A program made the position numbers and the translations under genes. From the NCBI GenBank assembly GCA_024304985.1, contig JAMWZC010000001.1, positions 717,292 through 781,291 of the forward strand: 64,000 bases of DNA, given 5' to 3'. This document shows, piece after piece, positions 19,047 through 28,622 of the stretch; the stretch's first letter is position 1, and each line of letters starts with the position of its first letter. Below the pieces are notes generated by a model that was not told where the DNA came from, searched no databases, and saw only the letters and a program-made list of their open reading frames with translations. This DNA is from Paracoccaceae bacterium (GTDB lineage: Bacteria > Pseudomonadota > Alphaproteobacteria > Rhodobacterales > Rhodobacteraceae).

Positions 19047-20459
19047 TTATGTGGATGCGGGCCTGCCGTCAAGCACGGGTGCAGGCCGCCCGTTCAGGCG
19101 GCGCACAAAGCGCCAGCCGATCCAGGCCGCAAGAATGCCCGCCAGCGTATTGGCCAGCGCCTGCCCCATGATCACCCCGCCCCCGGCATAGAGCGCGCCC
19201 AGACCAAAGGCCAGTGGCGCCATCAGGATCGCATCGCGCGCCCAATTGGCCGCCGTCGCCCAAAGCGGACGACCCAGATTGTTGAACGCTGCATTGGACA
19301 CGAACAGCGCGCCTGTGAACACGAAGGTCCCCGCCGCGTAGAAGGCAAAGACCCGCACGATCTCGGCCCCGTCTTCCCCCAGCCCGAAGGACCCCGCGAT
19401 CAGATCCGCGGACAGGATCAGCAGCACCCAGATCACGGCGGTATAGATGGCGCAGAATTTCAGCGCATCGGTATAGGCCGAGGCCACGCGGTCATATTGC
19501 TTGGCCCCGTAATTCTGCCCGATGATCCCGCCGATCGCCCCCGAAAGCGCGAAAATGCCCCCGAAACAGACGATGGTCAGGCGCATCACCACGCCCAGAC
19601 CCGCCACGGCGCTGTCCCCATGCTGCGCCATGGCCCGCACAAGAATCCAGTTGCCGAAAGGGGTCGAGACCTGCGTCGCCACAGCCGGAATGGCAATCGC
19701 CGCGAAAGGCATAAGGAAGGCGCGCAGGTCGATCAGACTCGGGCGCGCCAGCAGGTTGCGCGACCGGCTGACCCAATAGAAGCCCATCACCGCCATCGCC
19801 AGCCGCGACAGCACGATGGCCATGGCCGCACCGCTCACGCCATAGCCCATCCAAACGATCAGGATCGGATCGACGATCAGCGCCACAACGCCCGCCGACA
19901 CCGTGACCATCATGGACCGCCACGCCTCGCCAGCCGCGCGCAGCACGGCGCTCGCGCACATGCCGATGGCGACAAAGGGCAAGGACGGCAGCGAGATCCC
20001 AAGGAAATCGACCGCCACCTCCAGCGCCGCGCCCTCGGCCCCGGTCCAGATCAGGATCTCGCGACGGAAGATGAAGACCAGAACGGCCAGCGCCGTCTGG
20101 AAACTCGCGCCATAGATCATCGCCGATGTGGCGATCCGGCGCGCCTCCTCGGGGTCGCCCATGCCCAGCGCGCGACTGACCAAGGCAACGGCGCCGATCA
20201 TCATCCCCACGGCCACGGACATCACGAAGAACTGGATCGTCCCCGCAAAGCCGATGGCGGTGATCAGCACCTCGTTCTCCAGACGGCTGATCCACCACAA
20301 CGCCAGAAAATCCACCAGAAACAGAAAGCTCAGCCCCAGCGAGCCTGTCAGCGTCATCACGACCACATGACGCATGGTCGATCCGGTCAGGAACTTCGCT
20401 TGTAATTTGCCACTCACTGCGGGGCGCTCGGCAACTTCGGTCAGATCAGGGCTTGGCAT
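19047..20459 (-). CDS. MATE-family multidrug/metabolite efflux transporter
   Basis: A 470-residue inner-membrane protein with about 12 hydrophobic segments in the two-fold repeat typical of MATE (DinF/NorM) cation/drug antiporters; for example the segments RLENEVLITAIGFAGTIQFF and HGDSAVAGLGVVMRL occupy equivalent places in the two halves. Substrate cannot be read from sequence. It starts 6 nt after the MFS gene, so both are probably one operon. Confidence 0.9.
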   Translation of the reverse strand: MPSPDLTEVAERPAVSGKLQAKFLTGSTMRHVVVMTLTGSLGLSFLFLVDFLALWWISRLENEVLITAIGFAGTIQFFVMSVAVGMMIGAVALVSRALGMGDPEEARRIATSAMIYGASFQTALAVLVFIFRREILIWTGAEGAALEVAVDFLGISLPSLPFVAIGMCASAVLRAAGEAWRSMMVTVSAGVVALIVDPILIVWMGYGVSGAAMAIVLSRLAMAVMGFYWVSRSRNLLARPSLIDLRAFLMPFAAIAIPAVATQVSTPFGNWILVRAMAQHGDSAVAGLGVVMRLTIVCFGGIFALSGAIGGIIGQNYGAKQYDRVASAYTDALKFCAIYTAVIWVLLILSADLIAGSFGLGEDGAEIVRVFAFYAAGTFVFTGALFVSNAAFNNLGRPLWATAANWARDAILMAPLAFGLGALYAGGGVIMGQALANTLAGILAAWIGWRFVRRLNGRPAPVLDGRPAST

Positions 20460-20465
20460 GCAGGG

Positions 20466-21695
20466 TCACTCCGCCGGGGCCGGCAGGAACCGGGCAAAAA
20501 TCGTCTCGTTCCCGGGTTCGGGATGGCGCGGGATCAGCATGGCCAGACAGAAAGAGATACCCGCCATGGCCGCCGCCAGCACGAAAACCGAACTCGGCGA
20601 GACAAGCCACAGATAGCCCAGCGACGCCGGAAGGAAAACCGCAGCGATGTGATTGATGGTAAAGGCGACCGCCGCCGTCGGCGCAATGTCGCGCGGATCG
20701 GCGATCTTCTGGAAATAGGTCTTCAGCGCCAGCGCCATGGCAAAGAAAACGTGGTCCATCACATAAAGGAACGCCGCCATCATCACGCCCCAGCCGAACC
20801 AGTAGATCCCGCCATAGCCCAGAAACACGCAGACCAGCCCCGTATATTCCACCGCCAGCGCCTTGCGCTCGCCCCAGCGCGCCACCGCCCGGCCCAGCAG
20901 CGGGGCCGCGATCATGTTGACCACCAGATTGATGGTGAACAATGCGGTGACCTCATGGACGCGAAAACCGAACTTCTCGACCATCATGAAGCCTGCGAAA
21001 ACCACGAAAATCTGCCGCCGCGCGCCCGACATGAACTGAAGCGCATAATACAGCCAGTACCGCCGCCGCAGCACCATCTTCTTGATCTGCGGATCGGGCG
21101 CCTCGAACTGCGGATAGGCCAGAAGCGCGAACAGGGCCACCGCCGCCGTGAAGCCGCCCGACAGCAAGTAGACCATGTTATAGGTCAGGCCCAACGCCTC
21201 CCATGTCACGATGATGCACAGATAGGCGACAAGCGTCGCCCCCGACCCCGCCGCCAGCAGCCAGCCCAACATCTGCGGCGCGCGGTCCTTGGGCAGCCAT
21301 TGCAACTGCAAGGACTGATTCACCGTCTCGTAATAATGAAACCCGATCGACGACAGCATGGTGATCGTCAGAATCCCGCCCAGACTGGGAAACCACGCGG
21401 TCATCGCCGTCGCCACCCCCAGCAGGATCAGCGCCACCATTCCCAGCACCTGCTCGCGCATGAACATCAGGATCGCGATCACGCCAATCGCCAGAAACCC
21501 CGGAATCTCCCGTACCGTGTGCAGCCAGCCAATGTCCGAGCCGTCGAACTGCGCCACCTCGATCACGAAGTTATTGAGCAGCGCCGACCATGTGGCAAAG
21601 GCGATGGGCATCGCGGCGGCCATCACGAACAGCAGCGTCACCGGTCTGCGCCAGACCGGCAAATCCTTGGCATGGGCAAGCGGAATGATTTGCAT
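20466..21695 (-). CDS. Major facilitator superfamily transporter
   Basis: A 409-residue protein with 12 predicted helices in two six-helix halves split by a charged central loop (PQFEAPDPQIKKMVLRRRYW, about 200-220). Relatives are annotated only as MFS transporters. The first helix begins near residue 20. The gene lies between a cupin gene (88 nt upstream) and a MATE exporter (6 nt downstream). Substrate unknown. Confidence 0.85.
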   Translation of the reverse strand: MQIIPLAHAKDLPVWRRPVTLLFVMAAAMPIAFATWSALLNNFVIEVAQFDGSDIGWLHTVREIPGFLAIGVIAILMFMREQVLGMVALILLGVATAMTAWFPSLGGILTITMLSSIGFHYYETVNQSLQLQWLPKDRAPQMLGWLLAAGSGATLVAYLCIIVTWEALGLTYNMVYLLSGGFTAAVALFALLAYPQFEAPDPQIKKMVLRRRYWLYYALQFMSGARRQIFVVFAGFMMVEKFGFRVHEVTALFTINLVVNMIAAPLLGRAVARWGERKALAVEYTGLVCVFLGYGGIYWFGWGVMMAAFLYVMDHVFFAMALALKTYFQKIADPRDIAPTAAVAFTINHIAAVFLPASLGYLWLVSPSSVFVLAAAMAGISFCLAMLIPRHPEPGNETIFARFLPAPAE

Positions 21696-21783
21696 GTTAA
21701 CGGCTTACGCCGATTTTTCGGGCTTGGCGAGAGGCCAGATCACCCTATCCGCGCACATCCCCCTGTGCGCCCGCGATCCACGC

Positions 21784-22245
21784 TCAGAGCGGCGAAAACC
21801 GATACTCCACCTCGGAAAAACGGTCGCGCGGAAAGACGTAAAGCATCCGGAACCCCTCAGCCCCCGCCACCGTGCCATGTTCGGCATCCCCCGGAATGAA
21901 CAATGCCACCCCCGGCCCCATCGCCTGCGGCACCCCGTCCACGGTCACGACCGCCGCCCCCTCCAGCCCGAAATAGACCTCGGCCGGGCTGTGGCGATGC
22001 GGCAGCAAGGTCCCGCCGGGCGCGAATTCCGCGATCCCCATGACCACGCCGCCGGTGGCCGTGCGATCCGCACAGAACAGCGTCCGCCAGCGCACCGTAC
22101 CGAAGGCCGGATCCTCGCCCCCCTCCAGCGGCAGCGTGGCCAGATCGACCCGCACCGGCAAGGCCGCCATCGCCATCAAGGCCGCGGCCAGCATCCCGGC
22201 CTGCCCCTCCATCTGGCCTACCTCCGGCACTCCGATCTGCTCCAT
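21784..22245 (-). CDS. Cupin-domain protein
   Basis: A 153-residue single-domain cupin. Metal-binding motif 1 is PGGTLLPHRHSPAEVYFGLEG (His, His and Glu ligands) and motif 2 is PGDAEHGTVAG. This pattern occurs in DMSP lyases of the DddQ/DddW type and in many small dioxygenase-like or sensing cupins, so an enzymatic role is not established. ATG 22245 has AGAAGG at 9-nt spacing; the ATG at 22254 abuts that sequence, and a longer frame to 22425 overlaps the divergent promoter region. Confidence 0.75.
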   Translation of the reverse strand: MEQIGVPEVGQMEGQAGMLAAALMAMAALPVRVDLATLPLEGGEDPAFGTVRWRTLFCADRTATGGVVMGIAEFAPGGTLLPHRHSPAEVYFGLEGAAVVTVDGVPQAMGPGVALFIPGDAEHGTVAGAEGFRMLYVFPRDRFSEVEYRFSPL

Positions 22246-22448
22246 GCCCGCCATCCTTCTGCCGCGCGCCCTGCCTGCCCGACAGCGGATACAGCGCCGC
22301 CCGCCGGATTTCGCGGACAGAAGCGACACCGCGACCGACGCTTTCGACCTGCCTGACGCCCCAGAACACCCCCTCTGATCTGGATCAAGGACAGGGCCCG
22401 CCGCCCCTGTCATAGCCCATGGCACATAATGGAAACGGGAATGGTGCC

Positions 22449-23510
22449 ATGGACCTGCTCAGCGTGGTGGACCGCATCGGCGAAGAGCCAACCGCCGCCC
22501 TTCTGGGGCTGCTCACAGGCGTCGTGTTCGGCGCCGCCGCGCAACGCTCGCGCTTCTGCCTGCGCGCGGCGACGGTGGAATTCGCCCGCGGTCAACTGGG
22601 CGACAAGGTGGCCGTCTGGCTGCTGACCATCTCGACCGCCATCGTCTGGGTGCAGGGCGCGCAGATGCTGGGCCTGATGCGCGCCGCCGATGCCCGCATG
22701 ATGGCCGTGCCGGGCAGCTGGTCAGGCGCCATCATCGGTGGGCTGATCTTCGGCATCGGCATGGTGCTGGCGCGCGGCTGTTCGGGCCGGCTTCTGGTGC
22801 TGGGGGCCACCGGCAACCTGCGCTCCATCGTGTCGGGCCTGATCTTCGCCGTGGTCGCCCAGATGAGCATCACCGGCTGGCTCGGCCCCCTGCGCGACGG
22901 GCTGGCGGGGCTCTGGGTCACGTCGGGCGGGCGCAACATGGATATCCTGCTAGCGCTGCACCTGCCCGATTGGGCGGGACTGGCCTTCGGGGCCGCCATG
23001 GCCCTGCTGGCGCTGGAACTGTCCCGCCGCAACCGGATCGGCGCGATGCGGCTGGTCTTCGCCTCGGGCGTGGGCTTTGCCGTGGCGCTGGGATGGGTGC
23101 TGACCTTCGGTCTGTCGCAGATCGCCTTTGACCCGGTGCAGATCGAAAGCGCCAGCTTCACCGGACCCTCGGCCCGGATGCTGATGTTCACGCTGGACCG
23201 CGCGGCGGTGCTGGAATTCGATGTCGGGCTGGTGCCGGGTGTGTTCCTCGGCTCTTTCCTGGCCGCCGTCATCACGCGCGAGTTCAAGTTTCAGGGCTTC
23301 GAAAATGAAAGCAACATGCGTCGCGCCATGTTCGGCGCGGCCCTGATGGGCTTCGGCGGGATGCTGGCCGGAGGCTGCGCCATCGGCGCGGGCGTCACCG
23401 GCGGGTCGATCTTCGTGGGCACCGCATGGGCCGCGCTCTGCGCCATGTGGGTGGGCGCGATCCTGACCGATCTCGTGGTCGATCAGCAGGGCCGCACCGT
23501 CATCGCCTGA
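22449..23510 (+). CDS. YeeE/YedE-family (TsuA-like) sulfur-compound transporter
   Basis: A 353-residue inner-membrane protein of the DUF395/YeeE-YedE family with two similar halves. Three conserved cysteines sit in the family motifs: RSRFCLRAA (Cys37), ARGCSGRLL (Cys111) and GGCAIGAG (Cys310). In the thiosulfate transporter TsuA the equivalent cysteines pass thiosulfate through the membrane, so uptake of thiosulfate or another reduced sulfur species is the likely role. The ATG at 22449 has GGGA 8 nt upstream; an in-frame ATG at 22419 would add ten Asn/Gly-rich residues and cannot be excluded. Confidence 0.88.
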   Translation: MDLLSVVDRIGEEPTAALLGLLTGVVFGAAAQRSRFCLRAATVEFARGQLGDKVAVWLLTISTAIVWVQGAQMLGLMRAADARMMAVPGSWSGAIIGGLIFGIGMVLARGCSGRLLVLGATGNLRSIVSGLIFAVVAQMSITGWLGPLRDGLAGLWVTSGGRNMDILLALHLPDWAGLAFGAAMALLALELSRRNRIGAMRLVFASGVGFAVALGWVLTFGLSQIAFDPVQIESASFTGPSARMLMFTLDRAAVLEFDVGLVPGVFLGSFLAAVITREFKFQGFENESNMRRAMFGAALMGFGGMLAGGCAIGAGVTGGSIFVGTAWAALCAMWVGAILTDLVVDQQGRTVIA

Positions 23511-23641
23511 CCCGCGACAGGCCCCGGAGGCCCCCGCTCTTGCACCTGCGTCGCGCGGGCGCATGGGGCGGTCGTTTCCGGGCTGTCCTGCCCTCGGGCC
23601 TGCTGCTACCAACCGGGCAACAGAGTGACCCGGAGAGACCG

Positions 23642-24526
23642 ATGACCCATCATGTGCTGACCGTCCAATGCCCGTCGACCCGCGGAATCGTCGCCGCGAT
23701 CTCGGGGTTTCTGGCGGCGAATGGCTGCAACATCACCGACAGCCACCAGTTCGACGACCCGCTGACGGGCATGTTCTTTGCGCGGATGACCTTTCTGGCG
23801 GAAACCGGCACCGGGCCGGACGCGCTGCGCGAGGGTTTCGCCCCCATCGCCGCCACCTTCGCGATGGACTGGGCGATCCATGAGGCCGGCCAGCGGATGA
23901 AGGTTCTGCTGATGGTGTCGAATTTCGGCCATTGCCTGAACGACCTGCTCTATCGCTGGCGCATCGGCGCGCTGCCCATCGACATCGTGGGCGTGGTGTC
24001 CAACCACATGACCTATCAGAAAGTGGTGGTGAACCACGACCTGCCCTTCCACCAGATCAAGGTCACCAAGGACAACAAGCCCGAGGCCGAAGCCCGCCTG
24101 ATGGCGCTGGTCGAGGAGTCGGGGGCCGAGCTGATCGTGCTCGCCCGCTACATGCAGGTGCTCTCGGATGCGATCTGCCAGAAAATGTCCGGCCGGATCA
24201 TCAACATCCACCATTCCTTCCTGCCCAGCTTCAAGGGGGCGAACCCCTATAAGCAAGCCTATGAACGCGGCGTGAAACTGATCGGTGCCACCGCCCATTA
24301 CGTCACCGCCGATCTGGACGAAGGCCCGATCATCGAACAGGACACCGTCCGCATCACCCATGCCCAAAGTGCGGATGACTACGTCAGCCTTGGCCGCGAT
24401 GTGGAAGCACAGGTCCTCTCCCGCGCGATCCACGCCCATATCCATCACCGCGTCTTCCAGAACGGCAACAAAACCGTGGTCTTCCCCGCCAGCCCCGGAA
24501 GCTATGCCTCGGAACGGATGGGGTAA
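23642..24526 (+). CDS. purU: Formyltetrahydrofolate deformylase PurU
   Basis: Hydrolyses 10-formyl-THF to formate and THF, balancing the one-carbon pool. The 294-residue protein has an N-terminal ACT domain (VQCPSTRGIVAAISGFLAANGCNITDSHQF, 6-35) and a C-terminal formyltransferase domain with active-site segment NIHHSFLPSFKGANPY and the catalytic Asp in TADLDEGPIIEQD. Start is the ATG at 23642; a longer frame upstream is non-coding in character. The 131-nt gap after the YeeE gene suggests a separate promoter. A palindromic repeat cluster follows. Confidence 0.95.
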   Translation: MTHHVLTVQCPSTRGIVAAISGFLAANGCNITDSHQFDDPLTGMFFARMTFLAETGTGPDALREGFAPIAATFAMDWAIHEAGQRMKVLLMVSNFGHCLNDLLYRWRIGALPIDIVGVVSNHMTYQKVVVNHDLPFHQIKVTKDNKPEAEARLMALVEESGAELIVLARYMQVLSDAICQKMSGRIINIHHSFLPSFKGANPYKQAYERGVKLIGATAHYVTADLDEGPIIEQDTVRITHAQSADDYVSLGRDVEAQVLSRAIHAHIHHRVFQNGNKTVVFPASPGSYASERMG

Positions 24527-24599
24527 GGGCGCAATCACGACGCTCAGCGCAGGCGGCGCCCTCGCCGACACGCGGGGTGTCGATCCAACGCCATCGAAC

Positions 24600-24772
24600 C
24601 GTAGGGTGCGTGCTGGCACGCACCGTTTCTTGATGCGAGGGGGAGCGAACCGTAGGGTGCGTGCTGGCACGCACCGTTTCTTGATGCGGGGGGGGAGCGA
24701 GCCGTAGGGTGCGTGCTTGCACGCACCGTTTCTTGATGCGGGGGAGTGGTGCGTGCAAGCACGCACCCTACG
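24600..24772. repeat. Cluster of four palindromic 20-bp repeats (GGTGCGTGC-NN-GCACGCACC)
   Basis: Three direct copies begin at 24600, 24651 and 24703 (spacing 51 and 52 bp). Each reads CGTAGGGTGCGTGC-NN-GCACGCACC followed by GTTTCTTGATGCG and a G-run. A fourth, shorter copy at 24748-24772 is inverted, so the block ends as a mirror image. Each unit is a perfect 9-bp inverted repeat around two bases (TG, TG, TT, AA). The cluster lies between convergent purU and priA. The rest of the gap (24527-24599 and 24773-24936) holds no gene that I can support. Confidence 0.93.
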
Positions 24773-24936
24773 ACTACTATCCCAACGCCGCTCTAGTCGA
24801 GCGCCCGCCTTGTCCCGCATGGCCGACCAACGCGACTTACCGACGGATCGTTAAAATTTCCCTAACGCGGCCGCGTAACCCATTGAATTTCCACAATCCA
24901 TAAAATGTCCCACGGCGGGACACGCCCCAAACCCCC

Positions 24937-27126
24937 TCAATAGAAACTCTGCGGATCAATATCCACGGCCAGCCGCAGGCTCCCCGTCAGCCTTACCTGC
25001 CCCAGCCAGCGCCCCAATGCGGCCTGCAATGGCGCGCCCTTGTCGGCCCGCACCAGCAGCCTGACCCGGTGCCGCCCCCTAATCCGGGCGATGGGGGCCG
25101 GGGCGGGGCCATAGACCTGTGCCCCGATGGCCCTGAGCGGGGCATCCTGCCGCGCCAGATGCGTGCCCAGATCGAAGGCCGCCTGCGCCTCGGTGGCCGA
25201 GATGATGATCCCCGCCATCCGCCCGTAAGGGGGAACCCCCGCCTGTCGCCGCTCCTCGGCCTCGGCGCGCCAGAACCCCTCCTCATCCCCCGCAAGGATG
25301 GCGCGGATCACCGGGTGTTCGGGCTGATGGGTCTGGAGAAGCGCCTGCCCCCGCTTCTCGGCCCTGCCCGCCCGCCCGGCGACCTGCCGCATCAGCTGGA
25401 ACGTCCGCTCGGCCGCGCGCAGGTCCGATCCTTGCAGGCCCAGATCCGCGTCGATCACCCCCACCAGCGTGAGCAGCGGAAAGTTGTGCCCCTTGGCCAC
25501 CAGCTGCGTGCCGATGATGATATCCGCCCCACCGCTGGCGATGCTCTCGATCTCGGCCTTGAGTGCACGAGCCGAGGCATACATATCCGACGACAGCGTC
25601 GCCACCCGCGCCTCCGGGAACAGGGCCTGCGCCTCTTCGGTCAGCCGCTCCACACCGGGGCCGACAGGGGCCAGCTTGCCCTCCACATGGCAGGCGGGGC
25701 AAGCCTCCGGCATCGGCTTCGTCTCGCCGCATTGGTGGCAAACCAGACGCTTGAGAAATCGATGCTCCACCATCCGCGCGTCGCAGTGATCGCAGCCGAT
25801 TTGATGCCCGCAGGCCCGGCACACCGTCGTCGGCGCATAGCCGCGCCGGTTGATGAAGAGCAGCGCCTGCTCGCCAAGCGTGATCCGCTGCGTCACGGCC
25901 CGCTGGAGCGTGGGCGAGATCCAGCGGTTCGTCGGCAAGGTTTCCGCCCGCATGTCGATCGCCCGCATCTCGGGCAGGACCGCCGCGCCGAAACGGTCGG
26001 TCAGGACCAGCTTGTCATACTTGCCCGCTTCCGCATTGGCCCAGCTTTCAAGGCTTGGCGTGGCCGAGGCCAGCACCACCCTTGCCCCGCAAATCGCGGC
26101 GCGCAGCACCGCCATGTCGCGGGCGTTGTAAAGCACCCCGTCCTCTTGCTTGTAGGAGGTGTCGTGCTCCTCATCCACCACGATCAGGCCCAGATCGCGG
26201 TAGGGCAGGAACAGCGCCGACCGCGCCCCCACCACCAGTTGAGCGCCGCCTTCCGCCACCATGCGCCAGATTCGGCGCCGCTCGGTCACGGTGACGCCCG
26301 AATGCCATTCCGCGGGCCGCGCCCCGAACCGGGCCTCGACGCGGGTCAGAAATTCGGCGGTCAGGGCAATCTCGGGCAGCAAAACCAAAGCCTGCCGCCC
26401 CTGCCGCAACGCCTCGGCTACGGCCTCAAGATAGACTTCGGTCTTGCCCGATCCCGTCACACCCCGCAAAAGCGTCGTGCCATAGGTGCCCTTTGCCACG
26501 GCGGCGCGCAGCGCCTCGGCCCCGGCTGCCTGATCGTCGTTCAGCGCCTTGCCGGGCTGGCCCGGATCCAGCATCGGAAAGGGCAGATCGCGGGGGCTGT
26601 CCTCCTCCGACACGGCACCCTGCGCCGCCAGCCCCTTGACCACACCCGTGGACACGCCCGCCATCTCGGCCAGTTCCCGCAAGGTGAAGGCCAGCCCGCC
26701 ATAGTCGCGCAGGACCTCCAGCACCTTCTCGCGTGCGGGCGTCATGCGGTCGGGCAGGCCCTCGCCCAGCCGGTAGATCCGCCGCATCGCAGGCGGATCG
26801 CCCAAGCCCGGCGCGCGGGTGGCCAGCCGCAGCATCGCGGGCAGTGGCGTCATCGTGTAATCGGCCGCACGGGTCAGGAAATCCTGCATCTCCTCGCGCA
26901 TGGGGGCCACATCCAGCACGCGCGCGGCATAGCGCACCTTGGCCAGATCGAAATCGCCCCGGCCCGGCCCCCAGACCACGCCCAGCACCCGGCGCGGGCC
27001 AAGCGGGACCTCGACGAAAGCGCCCAGATGACAGCCTCCCTCGGGCGCGCGGTAATCCAGCACCCGGTCCAGCGGCTGCGTGGTCAGCACCGCGATCAGG
27101 TCGCCATGATGGAAGAAATCGCTCAC
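24937..27126 (-). CDS. priA: Primosomal replication-restart helicase PriA
   Basis: Superfamily 2 DNA helicase that reloads the replisome at collapsed forks. From a GTG at 27126 the protein is 729 residues: an N-terminal DNA-binding domain, a winged helix, Walker [18 protein letters not shown] motif [12 protein letters not shown], and a zinc region with eight cysteines ([17 protein letters not shown] then [18 protein letters not shown]). The frame stays open to 27801, but that extension overlaps the divergent transaldolase gene and lacks family similarity, so it was cut at the GTG. Confidence 0.94.
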   Translation of the reverse strand: MSDFFHHGDLIAVLTTQPLDRVLDYRAPEGGCHLGAFVEVPLGPRRVLGVVWGPGRGDFDLAKVRYAARVLDVAPMREEMQDFLTRAADYTMTPLPAMLRLATRAPGLGDPPAMRRIYRLGEGLPDRMTPAREKVLEVLRDYGGLAFTLRELAEMAGVSTGVVKGLAAQGAVSEEDSPRDLPFPMLDPGQPGKALNDDQAAGAEALRAAVAKGTYGTTLLRGVTGSGKTEVYLEAVAEALRQGRQALVLLPEIALTAEFLTRVEARFGARPAEWHSGVTVTERRRIWRMVAEGGAQLVVGARSALFLPYRDLGLIVVDEEHDTSYKQEDGVLYNARDMAVLRAAICGARVVLASATPSLESWANAEAGKYDKLVLTDRFGAAVLPEMRAIDMRAETLPTNRWISPTLQRAVTQRITLGEQALLFINRRGYAPTTVCRACGHQIGCDHCDARMVEHRFLKRLVCHQCGETKPMPEACPACHVEGKLAPVGPGVERLTEEAQALFPEARVATLSSDMYASARALKAEIESIASGGADIIIGTQLVAKGHNFPLLTLVGVIDADLGLQGSDLRAAERTFQLMRQVAGRAGRAEKRGQALLQTHQPEHPVIRAILAGDEEGFWRAEAEERRQAGVPPYGRMAGIIISATEAQAAFDLGTHLARQDAPLRAIGAQVYGPAPAPIARIRGRHRVRLLVRADKGAPLQAALGRWLGQVRLTGSLRLAVDIDPQSFY

Positions 27127-27216
27127 GGGGCATCGGCCTTGGGTGAAAGGGGTTTCAGGGTTCCGCTCTATGGGGTAAAGCCAAGGCAACGAAAGGCCAA
27201 GCCCCGAGGGAGCGTC

Positions 27217-27870
27217 ATGAAGTTCTTTGTTGATACAGCCGATATCGCCGCCATTGCCGAGTTGAACGCGTTGGGCATGGTCGATGGCGTGACCACGAAC
27301 CCCTCGCTGATCCTGAAGTCCGGGCGCGACATCATTGAAGTGACACGCGAAATCGCGGAACTGGTGGATGGCCCCGTCAGTGCCGAGGTCGTGGCTCTGG
27401 AGGCAGATGCCATGATCGCCGAAGGGCGCAAGCTGGCCGCCATCGCCCCCAATATCGCGGTGAAACTGCCGCTGACATGGGACGGGCTGAAGGCCTGCAA
27501 AGTGCTGTCCGGTGACGGATTCATGGTGAACGTGACGCTGTGCTTCAGCGCCAATCAGGCGCTTCTGGCGGCCAAGGCGGGGGCCACGTTCATCAGCCCC
27601 TTCATCGGTCGGCTGGACGATATCAATCTTGATGGCATGGATCTGATCGCCGATATCCGCACCATCTATGACAATTACGGCTTCGAGACCCAGATTCTGG
27701 CCGCGTCCATCCGCACGGTGAACCATGTGCTGGACTGCGCGCGGATCGGTGCGGATGTGATGACCGCGCCGCCCGAGGTGATCAAGAAACTGGCAAGCCA
27801 CCCGCTGACCGATGCGGGTCTGGCCACGTTTTTGAAGGATTGGGAAAAAACGGGGCAGAAAATCCTCTGA
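27217..27870 (+). CDS. tal: Transaldolase, TalC type
   Basis: Short (217-residue) transaldolase of the TalC/FSA subfamily, linking the pentose-phosphate pathway and glycolysis by moving a dihydroxyacetone unit. The N-terminus [16 protein letters not shown] and the Schiff-base lysine in NIAVKLPLT (near residue 86) are clear. The segment SPFIGRLDD has Phe where fructose-6-phosphate aldolases have Tyr (APY), so transaldolase activity is more likely than FSA. It diverges from priA and is followed 44 nt later by the DUF484 gene. Confidence 0.93.
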   Translation: MKFFVDTADIAAIAELNALGMVDGVTTNPSLILKSGRDIIEVTREIAELVDGPVSAEVVALEADAMIAEGRKLAAIAPNIAVKLPLTWDGLKACKVLSGDGFMVNVTLCFSANQALLAAKAGATFISPFIGRLDDINLDGMDLIADIRTIYDNYGFETQILAASIRTVNHVLDCARIGADVMTAPPEVIKKLASHPLTDAGLATFLKDWEKTGQKIL

Positions 27871-27914
27871 CCCCGTGTTATAACCCCTGAAATCAAGAAA
27901 CGGACCCGAGGCAT

Positions 27915-28622
27915 ATGAGCACGAAACCCGGAATGGACAGCGCGCTGCGCGACAAGATCATGGCGCAGCCCGATGTCATCCTTGAGGATCGGGACCTGAT
28001 GCGCGCCCTGATTGCCGCGAACGAGCGGATGATGGGCGCGAATATCATCGACCTGCGCGGCATCGCGATGGAACGCCTTGAGGCGCGGCTGGACCGGCTG
28101 GAGGATACGCATCGCAGCGTGATCGCCGCCGCCTATGACAATCTGGCCGGGACCAATCAGGTGCATCGCGCCATCCTGCGGATGCTTGATCCGACCGAGT
28201 TCGAGGTGTTCCTGCGCGATCTGGGCGGGCCGGTTGCGGAAATCCTGCGGGTGGATTGCATCCGTCTGGTGCTGGAAACGGTGCAGAATGATCAGGACGC
28301 GGTGGTGCAGCGCCTTGGCGATGTGCTGCGCGTGGCGCAACCCGGTTTCGTGCAGGACTACCTGAGCGGCGGGCGCGATGCGCCACAGCGTCAGGTCACC
28401 TTGCGCCAGATGCAGGAAGGCAGCGCCGCCATCTATGGCGAAAAGGCGGGCTGGATCCGCTCGGAAGCCTGCCTGCGGCTGGATTTCGGCGCAGGACGCC
28501 TGCCCGGCATGCTGGTCATGGGGGCAGAAGACCCGCATCAGTTCAACCCCAGCCAGGGCACCGACCTGCTGGCCTTCTTTGCAGGTGTTTTCGAAAGATC
28601 GATGCGCCGCTGGCTCTCATGA
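27915..28622 (+). CDS. DUF484 family protein
   Basis: A 235-residue DUF484 (GAF-like) protein. The N-terminal DUF484 hallmark VILEDRDLMRALIAANERM lies at about 20-40, then a coiled stretch (ERLEARLDRLEDTHRSV) and a C-terminal GAF-like domain with AIYGEKAGWIRSEACLRLDFG. Function is unknown; the family is widely found directly before xerC, and here its stop overlaps the xerC start by 4 nt, so the two are co-translated. Confidence 0.88.
   Translation: MSTKPGMDSALRDKIMAQPDVILEDRDLMRALIAANERMMGANIIDLRGIAMERLEARLDRLEDTHRSVIAAAYDNLAGTNQVHRAILRMLDPTEFEVFLRDLGGPVAEILRVDCIRLVLETVQNDQDAVVQRLGDVLRVAQPGFVQDYLSGGRDAPQRQVTLRQMQEGSAAIYGEKAGWIRSEACLRLDFGAGRLPGMLVMGAEDPHQFNPSQGTDLLAFFAGVFERSMRRWLS

Noticed and set aside
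24600..24772. CRISPR array
   Set aside because: Four short palindromic units with 51-52-bp period and near-identical spacers, and no cas gene; the fourth copy is inverted. A REP-like cluster explains it better.
25069..27870. 933-codon plus-strand reading frame spanning priA and transaldolase
   Set aside because: Only its last 217 codons, from 27217, are a gene (transaldolase); the rest mirrors priA.
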